Shown in pieces: positions 1 through 5,203 of a stretch of DNA of 5,320 bases. The notes beneath the pieces are model-generated. The model worked only from the letters and a program-made list of their open reading frames with translations. It had not been told where the DNA came from and searched no databases. The position numbers were made by a program, and so were the translations under genes. Position 1 is the first letter of the stretch, and every line of letters starts with the position of its first letter. Source of the stretch: Methanomassiliicoccales archaeon (GTDB lineage Archaea; Thermoplasmatota; Thermoplasmata; Sysuiplasmatales; Sysuiplasmataceae); contig DAHXLZ010000048.1 in NCBI GenBank assembly GCA_027365715.1, forward strand, positions 1 through 5,320, written 5' to 3'.

Positions 1-2
1 GT

Positions 3-203
3 GAAGGGTGCTCTTGGCAGGCTGAAGAGGCAGCCGGAGAGAATAAGAAAGGCGATAATACACTCGGCGCTGCCCCTTCCAAAGATTCGCGTATGCTGAA
101 ACTGCTGCAAAATGGCGCACATTCAATCCAAAGAAGAATAGTAATTCAGATCAGCAATATGGGCTTTACTGCACCCGGATATTTCCCAGACTCAATTCTG
201 TAG
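3..203 (+). CDS. partial unrecognised ORF entering from the left edge (C-terminal 66 residues)
   Basis: This frame is open from the window edge to a TAG at 201-203 and gives 66 residues. The first half is polar and small-residue rich (Q-A-E-E-A-A-G-E-N-K-K-G-D). The second half contains R-M-L-K-L-L-Q-N-G, a basic patch I-Q-R-R-I-V-I-Q-I and an aromatic tail ending G-Y-F-P-D-S-I-L. I recognise no family. It would converge on the methyltransferase gene, with 72 nt between the two stops. Support is weak: an open run this long can arise by chance, and the minus strand is also stop-free in all three frames over roughly positions 1-120. The missing 5' sequence would decide it. Confidence 0.28.
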   Translation, partial: EGCSWQAEEAAGENKKGDNTLGAAPSKDSRMLKLLQNGAHSIQRRIVIQISNMGFTAPGYFPDSIL

Positions 204-244
204 CTATGTCAGGAAGTGGGCATACTGGTGTCGATTTGTTGATG

Positions 245-250
245 AAAAAA
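245..250 (-). terminator. oligo-T tract, candidate archaeal terminator for the operon
   Basis: On the minus strand a run of six T follows the methyltransferase stop codon by about 25 nt. Archaeal RNA polymerase commonly terminates on T-tracts without a hairpin, and I see no strong stem before it. It is the only T-run of this length between the two converging frames. Confidence is limited because the tract is short. Confidence 0.35.
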
Positions 251-275
251 CGCACATCGAATTAACTTCAGACCA

Positions 276-1169
276 TCAATTACAACTGAAGTATAATTCG
301 CTCACCTCCCTTCTGCCTCGAGTGCTTCTCTTTGCAGCATTTTCGTGGCGCAGGTTGTATCCTAAATTGTATAGGTGATACACGACCTGTTTTCTAAGCT
401 CTTTGCTATGGACCTCCACGATGACTTTTGGTCGCGACTTCAATGTCTCTGCAGATCCTTGTAATACTTCGATTTCAAATCCTTCAACATCTAGCTTCAT
501 AATCGATGGCGTCTTCAGTTTAAAAGAATCAAGTGTTCTCATCTCGCCCATTTCATGCCTCTTCCCAGTTTCATAAGTCAAGTCTGGAGACGACATCATG
601 ATATCATCTGTTGATATTTCAAAAGCCCCGTCTGCTGCCCCGATTGCCATGTTGTACGTGTGAACGTTCCCAACATCATTGATTCTCAGAAATTCCAGCA
701 TAAGTTCGTAATTCTTCTTTAATGGCTCAAAAGCAAATACTTCAGCTCCAAATTTCTTTGCGCACAAGTAAGCATAATCACCGTATTGGGCTCCAACATC
801 AATCACAACATCCCCTGGTCCCGGTATGAATTCTGGAAGTCTTTCGTAGACGTGATCTATGAGTACCTCTTTGAGCGAACGCGGTAATATGCCCACCGGA
901 ATATTCAGGTTGTATTCTTTTTCCAGCAATGTCTTAGGAAGGTTGACGAAGTAATCGTTGCTGTTTTTCTCTCTGAGGCTGCTATCGAACCTTTCAGATA
1001 TCAGGTCAAGAATGGAAAGATGCAGCTCTCTTTTTTGTCGGAGTTTCCACCTTACCGCTTCAAATCCCGGCACTGAATCCCAGGGTGAGGAGAGTGAAGT
1101 GCGTATAAAATGAAACCGATCCGGGTGACAGCTGAGGACCAATGTGCTGCAGAAAGTCATTGCCATCAT
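276..1169 (-). CDS. FkbM-family SAM-dependent methyltransferase
   Basis: This 297-residue protein is probably a cytosolic O-methyltransferase using S-adenosylmethionine; the substrate cannot be told from sequence. The SAM-binding motif I is V-I-D-V-G-A-Q-Y-G-D at about 122-131. It is followed by an acidic-ended strand F-A-F-E-P-L at 145-150, which normally contacts the SAM ribose. The FkbM (Methyltransf_21) signature I-M-K-L-D-V-E-G-F-E lies at 223-232, followed by V-L-Q-G, and a late strand K-V-I-V-E-V-H is at 248-254. Residues 1-110 are a family-variable N-terminal region. The ATG at 1169 overlaps the preceding gene's stop as ATGA, implying coupling, but no close Shine-Dalgarno is visible. 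A GTG at 1073 (residue 33), about 30 nt downstream of a TATA-like box, is an alternative start. Several 60-nt stretches here are near 35-47% G+C, lower than in cytochrome b. FkbM enzymes usually sit in sugar, lipid or natural-product loci, so a respiratory operon is an unusual place. Confidence 0.85.
   Translation of the reverse strand: MMAMTFCSTLVLSCHPDRFHFIRTSLSSPWDSVPGFEAVRWKLRQKRELHLSILDLISERFDSSLREKNSNDYFVNLPKTLLEKEYNLNIPVGILPRSLKEVLIDHVYERLPEFIPGPGDVVIDVGAQYGDYAYLCAKKFGAEVFAFEPLKKNYELMLEFLRINDVGNVHTYNMAIGAADGAFEISTDDIMMSSPDLTYETGKRHEMGEMRTLDSFKLKTPSIMKLDVEGFEIEVLQGSAETLKSRPKVIVEVHSKELRKQVVYHLYNLGYNLRHENAAKRSTRGRREVSELYFSCN
1104..1112 (-). promoter_or_regulatory. possible internal TATA box for the methyltransferase
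   Basis: The minus strand reads ATTTTATAC here, about 30 nt upstream of the in-frame GTG at 1073. That is the spacing expected of an archaeal TATA box driving a leaderless or short-leader transcript. The box lies inside the longest methyltransferase reading frame. If real, it would let the methyltransferase be expressed apart from the respiratory genes. The purine-rich BRE expected just upstream is not convincing. Confidence 0.2.
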
Positions 1170-1372
1170 ATATTGTGTCTTGCCGCACCATATATTATCA
1201 TGACAAAACCGACAAAACCAAGCGCAAGGGCAACCCAGCTTGAAATCTGGTGCGACCCGATCTGTGAATTGATGGTTGGAAAGATTGAAGTGAAAATGAA
1301 AATGGGGGATGCCAGAATCAGCAATACTATGCCTGCAGCAATTATAAACATGTCAACGTTGATGTTTTTCAA
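1166..1372 (-). CDS. small two-helix membrane protein (68 aa), last of three in the respiratory operon
   Basis: I do not recognise a family. The 68 residues form two hydrophobic helices, at about 8-30 (M-F-I-I-A-A-G-I-V-L-L-I-L-A) and 45-63 (S-W-V-A-L-A-L-G-F-V-G-F-V-M-I-I). They are joined by a short polar loop N-S-Q-I-G-S-H-Q and end in a basic tail A-A-R-H-N-I. No cofactor motif is visible. The start is TTG at 1372: it overlaps the TGA of the upstream gene as TTGA and has a strong GGGGTGA 7 nt before it. An internal ATG at 1351 would cut into the first helix. The 3' end overlaps the methyltransferase start by 4 nt. Its position suggests a small subunit or assembly factor of the Rieske/cytochrome b complex, which is inference from context only. 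Confidence 0.72.
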   Translation of the reverse strand: MKNINVDMFIIAAGIVLLILASPIFIFTSIFPTINSQIGSHQISSWVALALGFVGFVMIIYGAARHNI

Positions 1373-1707
1373 ACCAGACTCACCCCTATGAGCCCGTAGG
1401 CGAACGCGTACAGTATTACCGGAAAGAGCATTGTTATCCAGGACATCTTCAGATGCGCCTTTCTGGCAAGGATAAACGACACAAGGTAGAGTATGAGCGA
1501 AATTGTTGTAATGACAAGCGATGCGATTTCAAGTCCGAGCAGGAAATTGTAAAAATTTCCGAATATCGGCGATGTCATGGAATGAATCTGTTCGTTGTAG
1601 AGGACAACAACCGGCTTGATGACCACGGCGAACATGATCACAAATATGGAACCGACAATGTACACTATCATTGAGAGATGGTATGCCATGAGTGCTTTAT
1701 TTTCCAT
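1369..1707 (-). CDS. small membrane protein with three helices (112 aa) in the respiratory operon
   Basis: No recognised family. The 112 residues contain three strongly hydrophobic segments at about 9-30, 57-80 and 90-112. Between the first two lies a loop of about 25 residues rich in polar and aromatic positions (L-Y-N-E-Q-I-H-S-M and F-G-N-F-Y-N-F). A short basic turn A-R-K-A-H-L-K lies between the second and third, so it probably faces the cytoplasm. The ATG at 1707 was chosen because GGTGG lies 5 nt upstream on the minus strand. A TTG at 1722 would add five residues but has no better site. The gene overlaps the 3' end of the 64-residue gene by 11 nt and the next gene by 4 nt. There is no CxxCH and no clear metal-ligand set; single histidines at 10, 42 and 85 are the only candidates. 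A role as a complex subunit is inferred from coupling alone. Confidence 0.75.
   Translation of the reverse strand: MENKALMAYHLSMIVYIVGSIFVIMFAVVIKPVVVLYNEQIHSMTSPIFGNFYNFLLGLEIASLVITTISLILYLVSFILARKAHLKMSWITMLFPVILYAFAYGLIGVSLV
1380..1386 (-). promoter_or_regulatory. strong ribosome binding site that decides a TTG start
   Basis: The minus strand reads GGGGTGA here, 7 nt upstream of the TTG at 1372. GGTGA is complementary to the conserved 3' end of 16S rRNA (UCACC). It lies inside the coding end of the upstream 112-residue gene and supports the unusual TTG start of the 68-residue protein. Confidence 0.6.
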
Positions 1708-1891
1708 AACCACCACCAACAAAAAATCTGATGCCCATGAGCACGATGGTTGCCGTCAGAATGAGTTCAAGGCCAAGCAGCATCGCCCATGCGGATTGAT
1801 ATTTAATCGGGTCGGTAAGTGAAAGATACCACATGCCGAATGCAATCGCAAATTGCGCTGCAACTACGGTATACAGCAGTTTGCTGTTCAC
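1697..1891 (-). CDS. small two-helix membrane protein (64 aa) directly after cytochrome b
   Basis: No recognised family. The 64 residues contain two hydrophobic helices at about 5-25 (L-Y-T-V-V-A-A-Q-F-A-I-A-F-G-M-W) and 34-56 (A-W-A-M-L-L-G-L-E-L-I-L-T-A-T-I-V). They are joined by S-L-T-D-P-I-K-Y-Q-S and followed by a glycine-rich tail F-F-V-G-G-G-Y-G-K. The frame stays open upstream into cytochrome b, but the likely start is the GTG at 1891. It overlaps the cytochrome b TGA as GTGA and has GGTGA 4 nt before it at 1896-1900. The tail codons rich in GGT double as the ribosome binding site of the next gene. Size and topology recall the tiny subunits around b6f and bc1 complexes, but no sequence match is claimed. 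It is a candidate accessory subunit. Confidence 0.75.
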   Translation of the reverse strand: MNSKLLYTVVAAQFAIAFGMWYLSLTDPIKYQSAWAMLLGLELILTATIVLMGIRFFVGGGYGK

Positions 1892-3075
1892 TGTTTCACC
1901 GCCATTGAACCCAGATCCCTCTTTGCATGCCTCATGGCATAAACCGGGACGATGGAACAGAACGTCAGAGCATAGAGCATGAAAAGCGTCAATGGTCTGG
2001 TCTGTGACAGTCCGGGTTGCACATATCCCCACATGCCGACGACAAGCCAGAAGAGTATGATGAAAACACCCATGAATGTTATCATAGGCCTCTCCAGCGG
2101 TCCGTCGCCCTCGTATTTGTCTATGAACGGAACGAGCATCAGGTAGAACAGCAGTGCAAACACAAGCGGCACACCACCGGTGGAAAGGCCGAAACCCGCC
2201 ACATCCATCAGCTTGTACACGGGCATCTCGTACCAGTCGGGAAACGGAGTCGTGCCGTATACCAGCTGGCCGTATGCCGGCGGCAGTCCCTGAGGAATGA
2301 GTGCCGAAGCAAACAGAATGCCTGCTACAAAGATCATGCCAATGAACGCAGTATAGAGCAGGTTTACCGGAAACCAGGGAATCTTCTCTTCGTCCTTTGC
2401 CGCAGCAGGGTCAAACGGGCCCGATTTCTCATAAAGGAAAAAGTGTATGAAGACAAGTATCAGCACTAAGACGCTGAGTATTGCCGCATGCAGAACGAGC
2501 AGATGCTGCCAGGTCTGCACAGTTGTGCCCGTTCCGACAAGGACAGATATAAGCCAGCCGGCAAGTCCCGGAGCTATCCTTCCGATTATGCTTCGCTGCA
2601 GGAGTATCTCGGAAACGTGCAGTCCAAGGACACTCTGGACCGAGTACGTGAGCATGTATCCCATCGCCGCTATTGTATTCACAAGAAGGAAAATCACAAC
2701 GCCAATGATCCACTGCAGCCATCTCCACTTTCCCCTGTACGCACCAACGAAGTACTGTCTGAACATATGCAGATAGACCATCACCACCATCGCATACGCC
2801 ATATACAGGTGTGAAGTGAGAAGCACTTCTCCGAAAGGCACTGTGCCCATCAGCACGAGTGTTGAATTGTATGGATTGGCAGGCTCGTAGTAATATGCGA
2901 GCAGTATTCCTGTAACAATCTGGTAAATGAGGGCGGTAGCGAGAAAGGCACCTGTCCAGTAATCTATACGCAACTCTTTCCTGGTAACTGGAAGGAATGA
3001 GATTGAGTAGGACCCCGGCTGCGGTTCCTCGTGCTTTGTGAGGTTCAGAGGATTGTATTCGTTCTTTTCACCCAT
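1888..3075 (-). CDS. cytochrome b subunit of a bc-type quinol-oxidising complex
   Basis: This membrane protein binds two b haems and oxidises quinol together with the Rieske protein. Eight hydrophobic helices fall at about 39-62, 84-108, 120-143, 190-215, 238-259, 299-318, 330-352 and 361-381, so it is a full-length fused form (395 aa). Haem ligands are H89 and H103 in helix B, and H196 and H211 in helix D. The helix D pair has 14 residues between its members, as in b6 rather than mitochondrial cytochrome b. Packing glycines G42/G56 and G125/G139 keep the family's 14-residue spacing. The Qo motif is P-D-W-Y (279-282) instead of P-E-W-Y. After helix C the usual P-W-G-Q segment is replaced by L-T-Y-S-V-Q-S. 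The ATG at 3075 was chosen because GGTGA lies 8 nt upstream; GTG at 3087 would add four residues without such a site. It follows the Rieske gene closely and overlaps the next gene by 4 nt. Confidence 0.95.
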   Translation of the reverse strand: MGEKNEYNPLNLTKHEEPQPGSYSISFLPVTRKELRIDYWTGAFLATALIYQIVTGILLAYYYEPANPYNSTLVLMGTVPFGEVLLTSHLYMAYAMVVMVYLHMFRQYFVGAYRGKWRWLQWIIGVVIFLLVNTIAAMGYMLTYSVQSVLGLHVSEILLQRSIIGRIAPGLAGWLISVLVGTGTTVQTWQHLLVLHAAILSVLVLILVFIHFFLYEKSGPFDPAAAKDEEKIPWFPVNLLYTAFIGMIFVAGILFASALIPQGLPPAYGQLVYGTTPFPDWYEMPVYKLMDVAGFGLSTGGVPLVFALLFYLMLVPFIDKYEGDGPLERPMITFMGVFIILFWLVVGMWGYVQPGLSQTRPLTLFMLYALTFCSIVPVYAMRHAKRDLGSMAVKQ

Positions 3076-3083
3076 CAGTCCAC

Positions 3084-3088
3084 TCACC
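3084..3088 (-). promoter_or_regulatory. ribosome binding site that sets the cytochrome b start
   Basis: GGTGA on the minus strand lies 8 nt before the ATG at 3075, just after the Rieske TAA. The in-frame GTG at 3087 is part of this site and has no Shine-Dalgarno of its own, so the ATG is the better start. Confidence 0.55.
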
Positions 3089-3090
3089 GT

Positions 3091-3951
3091 TTACTTTGTG
3101 GGCCATGGCCCGTTCGCACTGCTCACTACAATCGTCTTGTACATCGGTCCCTTGATGCTGCCGGAAAGAGACAGTGCCGGCCCGTCATAGACAGGCAGCA
3201 GAGACCCTCCCGAAAGATTCTCCTGTTCCACACCCGGGCCGTATTCCTGGCCACCGGGCTCCCATAGATGTGACCTTATCACGGCGTTTACGGGGTTAAT
3301 TCCAGTCGCATAAACTATACCTTCTGCGTCTACCGTCAAAACGACCTGCGGAAGAGAGTGGTTTGCCGGACTTGGCGCAGGTCCGGAATTGTAGAGATTG
3401 TGCGGTCCTCTGGTGGGGTCATACTGGCTCCCGTGGCATTTGCAGAATATAAGGCCGTAGGCAGGCCAGTTGGTTTCGCTGTATCCTATCAGCTCCGCCT
3501 CGAAGGGAATACTCAGGTGAGGGTGATAATCCAGAAGCGGGACAACGCATCCCAGATGCTGGCAAATTCCGCTGAACGCTGTGAGGTATTCACCCGTGGG
3601 CAGTTCTACCGCACCAGGAATAGGTGTGCTCAGGCCGGAGAATTTGACAAGAATATTGGGTTCGTCCTGAAGCGGATAGTTGAACATCATTATCGGGTAT
3701 GTTGAACTGCTGCCAGTGGCGGCAGGAATATCCGATGCCTTTATCGGATTGCGCTGGCTGTCAACGAGAACTGCAGTCGGGTACGAACTCAGCAGAGGTG
3801 AATTTCGAGTCGTGGGAGTGATAAACCGCTCAAGCGATATACCGCCCAAAACAAGCGCTCCTGAAGAGGCTCCAAGGGCCTTTATGAATGTCCTCTTCTG
3901 CTTGTCCACTTCCTGTTTTCCTTTTCTTTCCTTTTCCCTTTTATCAGGCAT
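3091..3951 (-). CDS. Rieske [2Fe-2S] iron-sulfur protein with Tat-like N-terminus
   Basis: This is the high-potential electron acceptor of the quinol-oxidising complex, anchored on the outer face of the membrane. Cluster box I is C130-Q-H132-L-G-C135 and box II is C170-K-C172-H173-G-S-Q-Y-D. C130, H132, C170 and H173 ligate the cluster; C135 and C172 form the stabilising disulfide. The usual G-P-A turn follows at 190-192. The N-terminus is very basic. It then has K19-R20-T-F-I-K, a Tat-type motif with Lys for the first Arg, and a hydrophobic stretch at 25-42 that probably stays as the anchor. The inter-box segment is long at 34 residues. About 70 residues rich in Gly, Pro and Ser follow the cluster fold, a C-terminal extension. 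The ATG at 3951 has a partial site (GAGGGT) 5 nt upstream and heads the operon. SoxF/SoxL-like archaeal Rieske proteins are the closest type in general features. Function is certain, exact subfamily is not. Confidence 0.95.
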   Translation of the reverse strand: MPDKREKERKGKQEVDKQKRTFIKALGASSGALVLGGISLERFITPTTRNSPLLSSYPTAVLVDSQRNPIKASDIPAATGSSSTYPIMMFNYPLQDEPNILVKFSGLSTPIPGAVELPTGEYLTAFSGICQHLGCVVPLLDYHPHLSIPFEAELIGYSETNWPAYGLIFCKCHGSQYDPTRGPHNLYNSGPAPSPANHSLPQVVLTVDAEGIVYATGINPVNAVIRSHLWEPGGQEYGPGVEQENLSGGSLLPVYDGPALSLSGSIKGPMYKTIVVSSANGPWPTK

Positions 3952-4009
3952 TGTAGACCCTCAACAATCATTTGTGTGAATCAATCTGACCGGAAGCACG
4001 GGTGCATGG

Positions 4010-4030
4010 CTTTATGCCTATAACCCGCCA
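4010..4030 (-). promoter_or_regulatory. candidate promoter of the Rieske/cytochrome b operon
   Basis: The minus strand reads GGGTTATAGGCATAAAGCC, giving two overlapping TATA-like possibilities (TTATAG at 4018-4023 and GCATAAAG at 4010-4017). Transcription starting about 25 nt downstream would leave a leader of roughly 35-40 nt before the Rieske ATG. Neither has a clear purine-rich BRE, so this is a placement by position more than by match. Confidence 0.25.
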
Positions 4031-4913
4031 TCATATTTGCGTATTTGCAATGCAGCCTGCTGCAACAAGCACTTCTGTGCAGGAATCCGGTGATGCGGAA
4101 GGCATGACCACGCAACACCCTCTCCTGTACCCCTGCAGGCATCGGGGATTTCATTCCCACTAACTATTTTAAGATTTTACCTCACATGTAAGTCAAACAA
4201 GTGTCTGCAGCTGCTCATCACTGTTCAATTGAGCCTGTGTCAGATGTGTTTATTTTGGCCATGTGCCATAAGGTCATTCAATCGATTAGAGCAATCGATG
4301 TTGCGAAAACAGTGCCCGGCGTTTCCAAAGCATACATTCCACAGATCAGGCCGCCGGGGCAAACTCATACACGGGCATGAGTGACATAATTCGGTCATGC
4401 TGTAGAGAAAATGGTGATTATGAACGAAACAGAATGAATTTCCATTGATTCACCCCGGTGAGCTTCCGTCAGGGAAGGAAGGTCGCCCGGTCACACAACA
4501 TGCAGTGCCGCGCACACAGCTGAGCCAGACCTCTCCGTCCGGGCGGTGCATTAAACTCGCTGAGCTGATTTTCTCCATTCCTGATGCTGAAGAGGGGTCA
4601 GGCATAGTATAGGTGCCATGGCACTGTGGCTGAAGGAAGGTTCCGGCGATGGACTGCGTGCTGCATTTCTTGCGGGCAGGGAATTTGCGCACATGCACAC
4701 CCTGTTTGCGATGGCAGTTTGCATACGACTCTTCCCCTGCCGCTGACAGAAATGGGCATATTGACGGGAAATTTTGTTATGATTTATGGTCCGGGAACTG
4801 ATGAGGAACTCAAAGTTGTCTGCAGTCTGGTTCGGTCTTCGTACTCTTTTGTGCGTAGCTCAGTCGATACTGTTTCCACACTCGATGAATGATTGTGATT
4901 TCGAACGATACAG

Positions 4914-4922
4914 ATATATAAA
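4914..4922 (+). promoter_or_regulatory. TATA box, distal candidate promoter of the receiver gene
   Basis: The sequence ATATATAAA preceded by purine-rich CGAACGATACAG is a good match to an archaeal TATA box with BRE. Initiation would fall about 70 nt before the receiver ATG, giving a moderate leader. Confidence 0.4.
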
Positions 4923-4955
4923 GTGATTATCAAGTGCGAAATTCGCCAGCTGAAC

Positions 4956-4963
4956 TATAAAAA
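4956..4963 (+). promoter_or_regulatory. TATA box, proximal candidate promoter of the receiver gene
   Basis: TATAAAAA lies 57 nt before the ATG at 5013. A start about 25 nt downstream would give a leader of roughly 30 nt containing the GGAGG site, which is a sensible geometry. Which of the two boxes is used cannot be told. Confidence 0.4.
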
Positions 4964-4999
4964 CGATTCATAGGTTGGCAGTCATTCAGGGAATCGAGT

Positions 5000-5004
5000 G
5001 GAGG
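5000..5004 (+). promoter_or_regulatory. ribosome binding site that sets the receiver-gene start
   Basis: GGAGG lies 8 nt before the ATG at 5013. A GTG at 4998 in the same frame overlaps this site and has none of its own, so the ATG is preferred. Confidence 0.6.
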
Positions 5005-5012
5005 CGACAGAA

Positions 5013-5180
5013 ATGCAGGGCACAGCTGTTGAAAAGCTATCTTTGCTGTATGTCGACGATGAGGCGATGTTACATGAGCCTTTCAAACTGTATATGGAGA
5101 TGATGTTCAACTTCCAGGTCGATACGGCCTCATCAGGGGATGAAGCTCTACTGAAACTGCTGACATCCTCCCACGAATAA
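5013..5180 (+). pseudogene. response-regulator receiver domain, truncated by an insertion sequence
   Basis: The first 50 residues read as the beginning of a CheY-like receiver. There is a hydrophobic first strand ending L-L-Y-V-D-D-E, with acidic-pocket residues D15 and D16. A first helix with F-K-L-Y-M-E-M follows, then a second strand F-Q-V-D-T-A-S-S-G-D-E-A-L. Such N-terminal receivers occur in euryarchaeal response regulators and receiver-sensor hybrids. The frame then runs into the insertion-sequence terminus at about 5161. Its last few residues (T-S-S-H-E) and its TAA at 5178-5180 come from the element's hairpin. The phospho-acceptor aspartate, expected about a dozen residues after A-L-L-K-L, is missing, as is the switch half of the fold. 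The product of 55 residues should not fold or signal. The gene has intact-looking TATA and ribosome binding sites, so the break may be recent. Confidence 0.75.
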
Positions 5181-5190
5181 AATTCGTGGG
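5170..5190. repeat. perfect 9-bp stem-loop at the element's right end
   Basis: CCCACGAAT and ATTCGTGGG pair perfectly around a 3-nt AAA loop. Position and form fit the subterminal hairpin of IS200/IS605-type ends. The same stem would also form in a minus-strand RNA downstream of tnpB. The receiver frame's premature stop codon falls across the first arm and the loop of this stem. Confidence 0.8.
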
Positions 5191-5203
5191 GTTCCTGGCT
5201 GCA

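Larger units (their letters stand above)
3952..4997. other. about 1 kb without a convincing gene
   Basis: Reading all frames on both strands gives only short open stretches with no recognisable motif, many rich in Cys, Arg and His as is typical of non-coding frames. It lies between two divergent transcription units, so it carries promoters at both ends. An A/T-rich patch at 4161-4190 and a pair of AATCGAT repeats at 4280-4286 and 4293-4299 are the most visible local features. Two open stretches, 4201-4380 and 4752-4892 on the plus strand, could be relics or small genes but are unsupported. I see no tRNA, no CRISPR repeat and no insertion-sequence end inside it. Confidence 0.5.

Noticed and set aside
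96..107. A 12-nt string (CTGAAACTGCTG) shared between the left-edge frame and the receiver gene at 5151-5162, in the same codon phase.
   Set aside because: About one shared 12-mer is expected by chance in a window of this size, and the flanking residues differ, so it does not show that the two are related or that the element moved between them.
1110..1391. Plus-strand open frame of 93 residues.
   Set aside because: It lies opposite the methyltransferase start and a small membrane gene, has no recognisable motif, and is best explained as their shadow.
2017..2469. Plus-strand open frame of 150 residues opposite cytochrome b.
   Set aside because: Rich in His, Arg and Cys with no domain; cytochrome b on the other strand is unequivocal.
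3981..4154. Minus-strand open frame of 57 residues upstream of the Rieske gene.
   Set aside because: Composition is rich in Cys, Arg and His with no hydrophobic core, no ribosome binding site, and it covers the likely promoter.
4280..4299. Paired AATCGAT repeats 13 nt apart, considered as an operator.
   Set aside because: ATCGAT is self-complementary and short, and the pair is far from either promoter, so chance is a sufficient explanation.
4375..4400. GCATGA and TCATGC inverted repeat, considered as a terminator or small RNA stem.
   Set aside because: Only six pairs around a 14-nt loop and no T-run after it.
4450..4698. Minus-strand open frame of 82 residues in the gene-poor region.
   Set aside because: No motif, odd composition and no binding site; it looks like chance openness in a G+C-rich patch.
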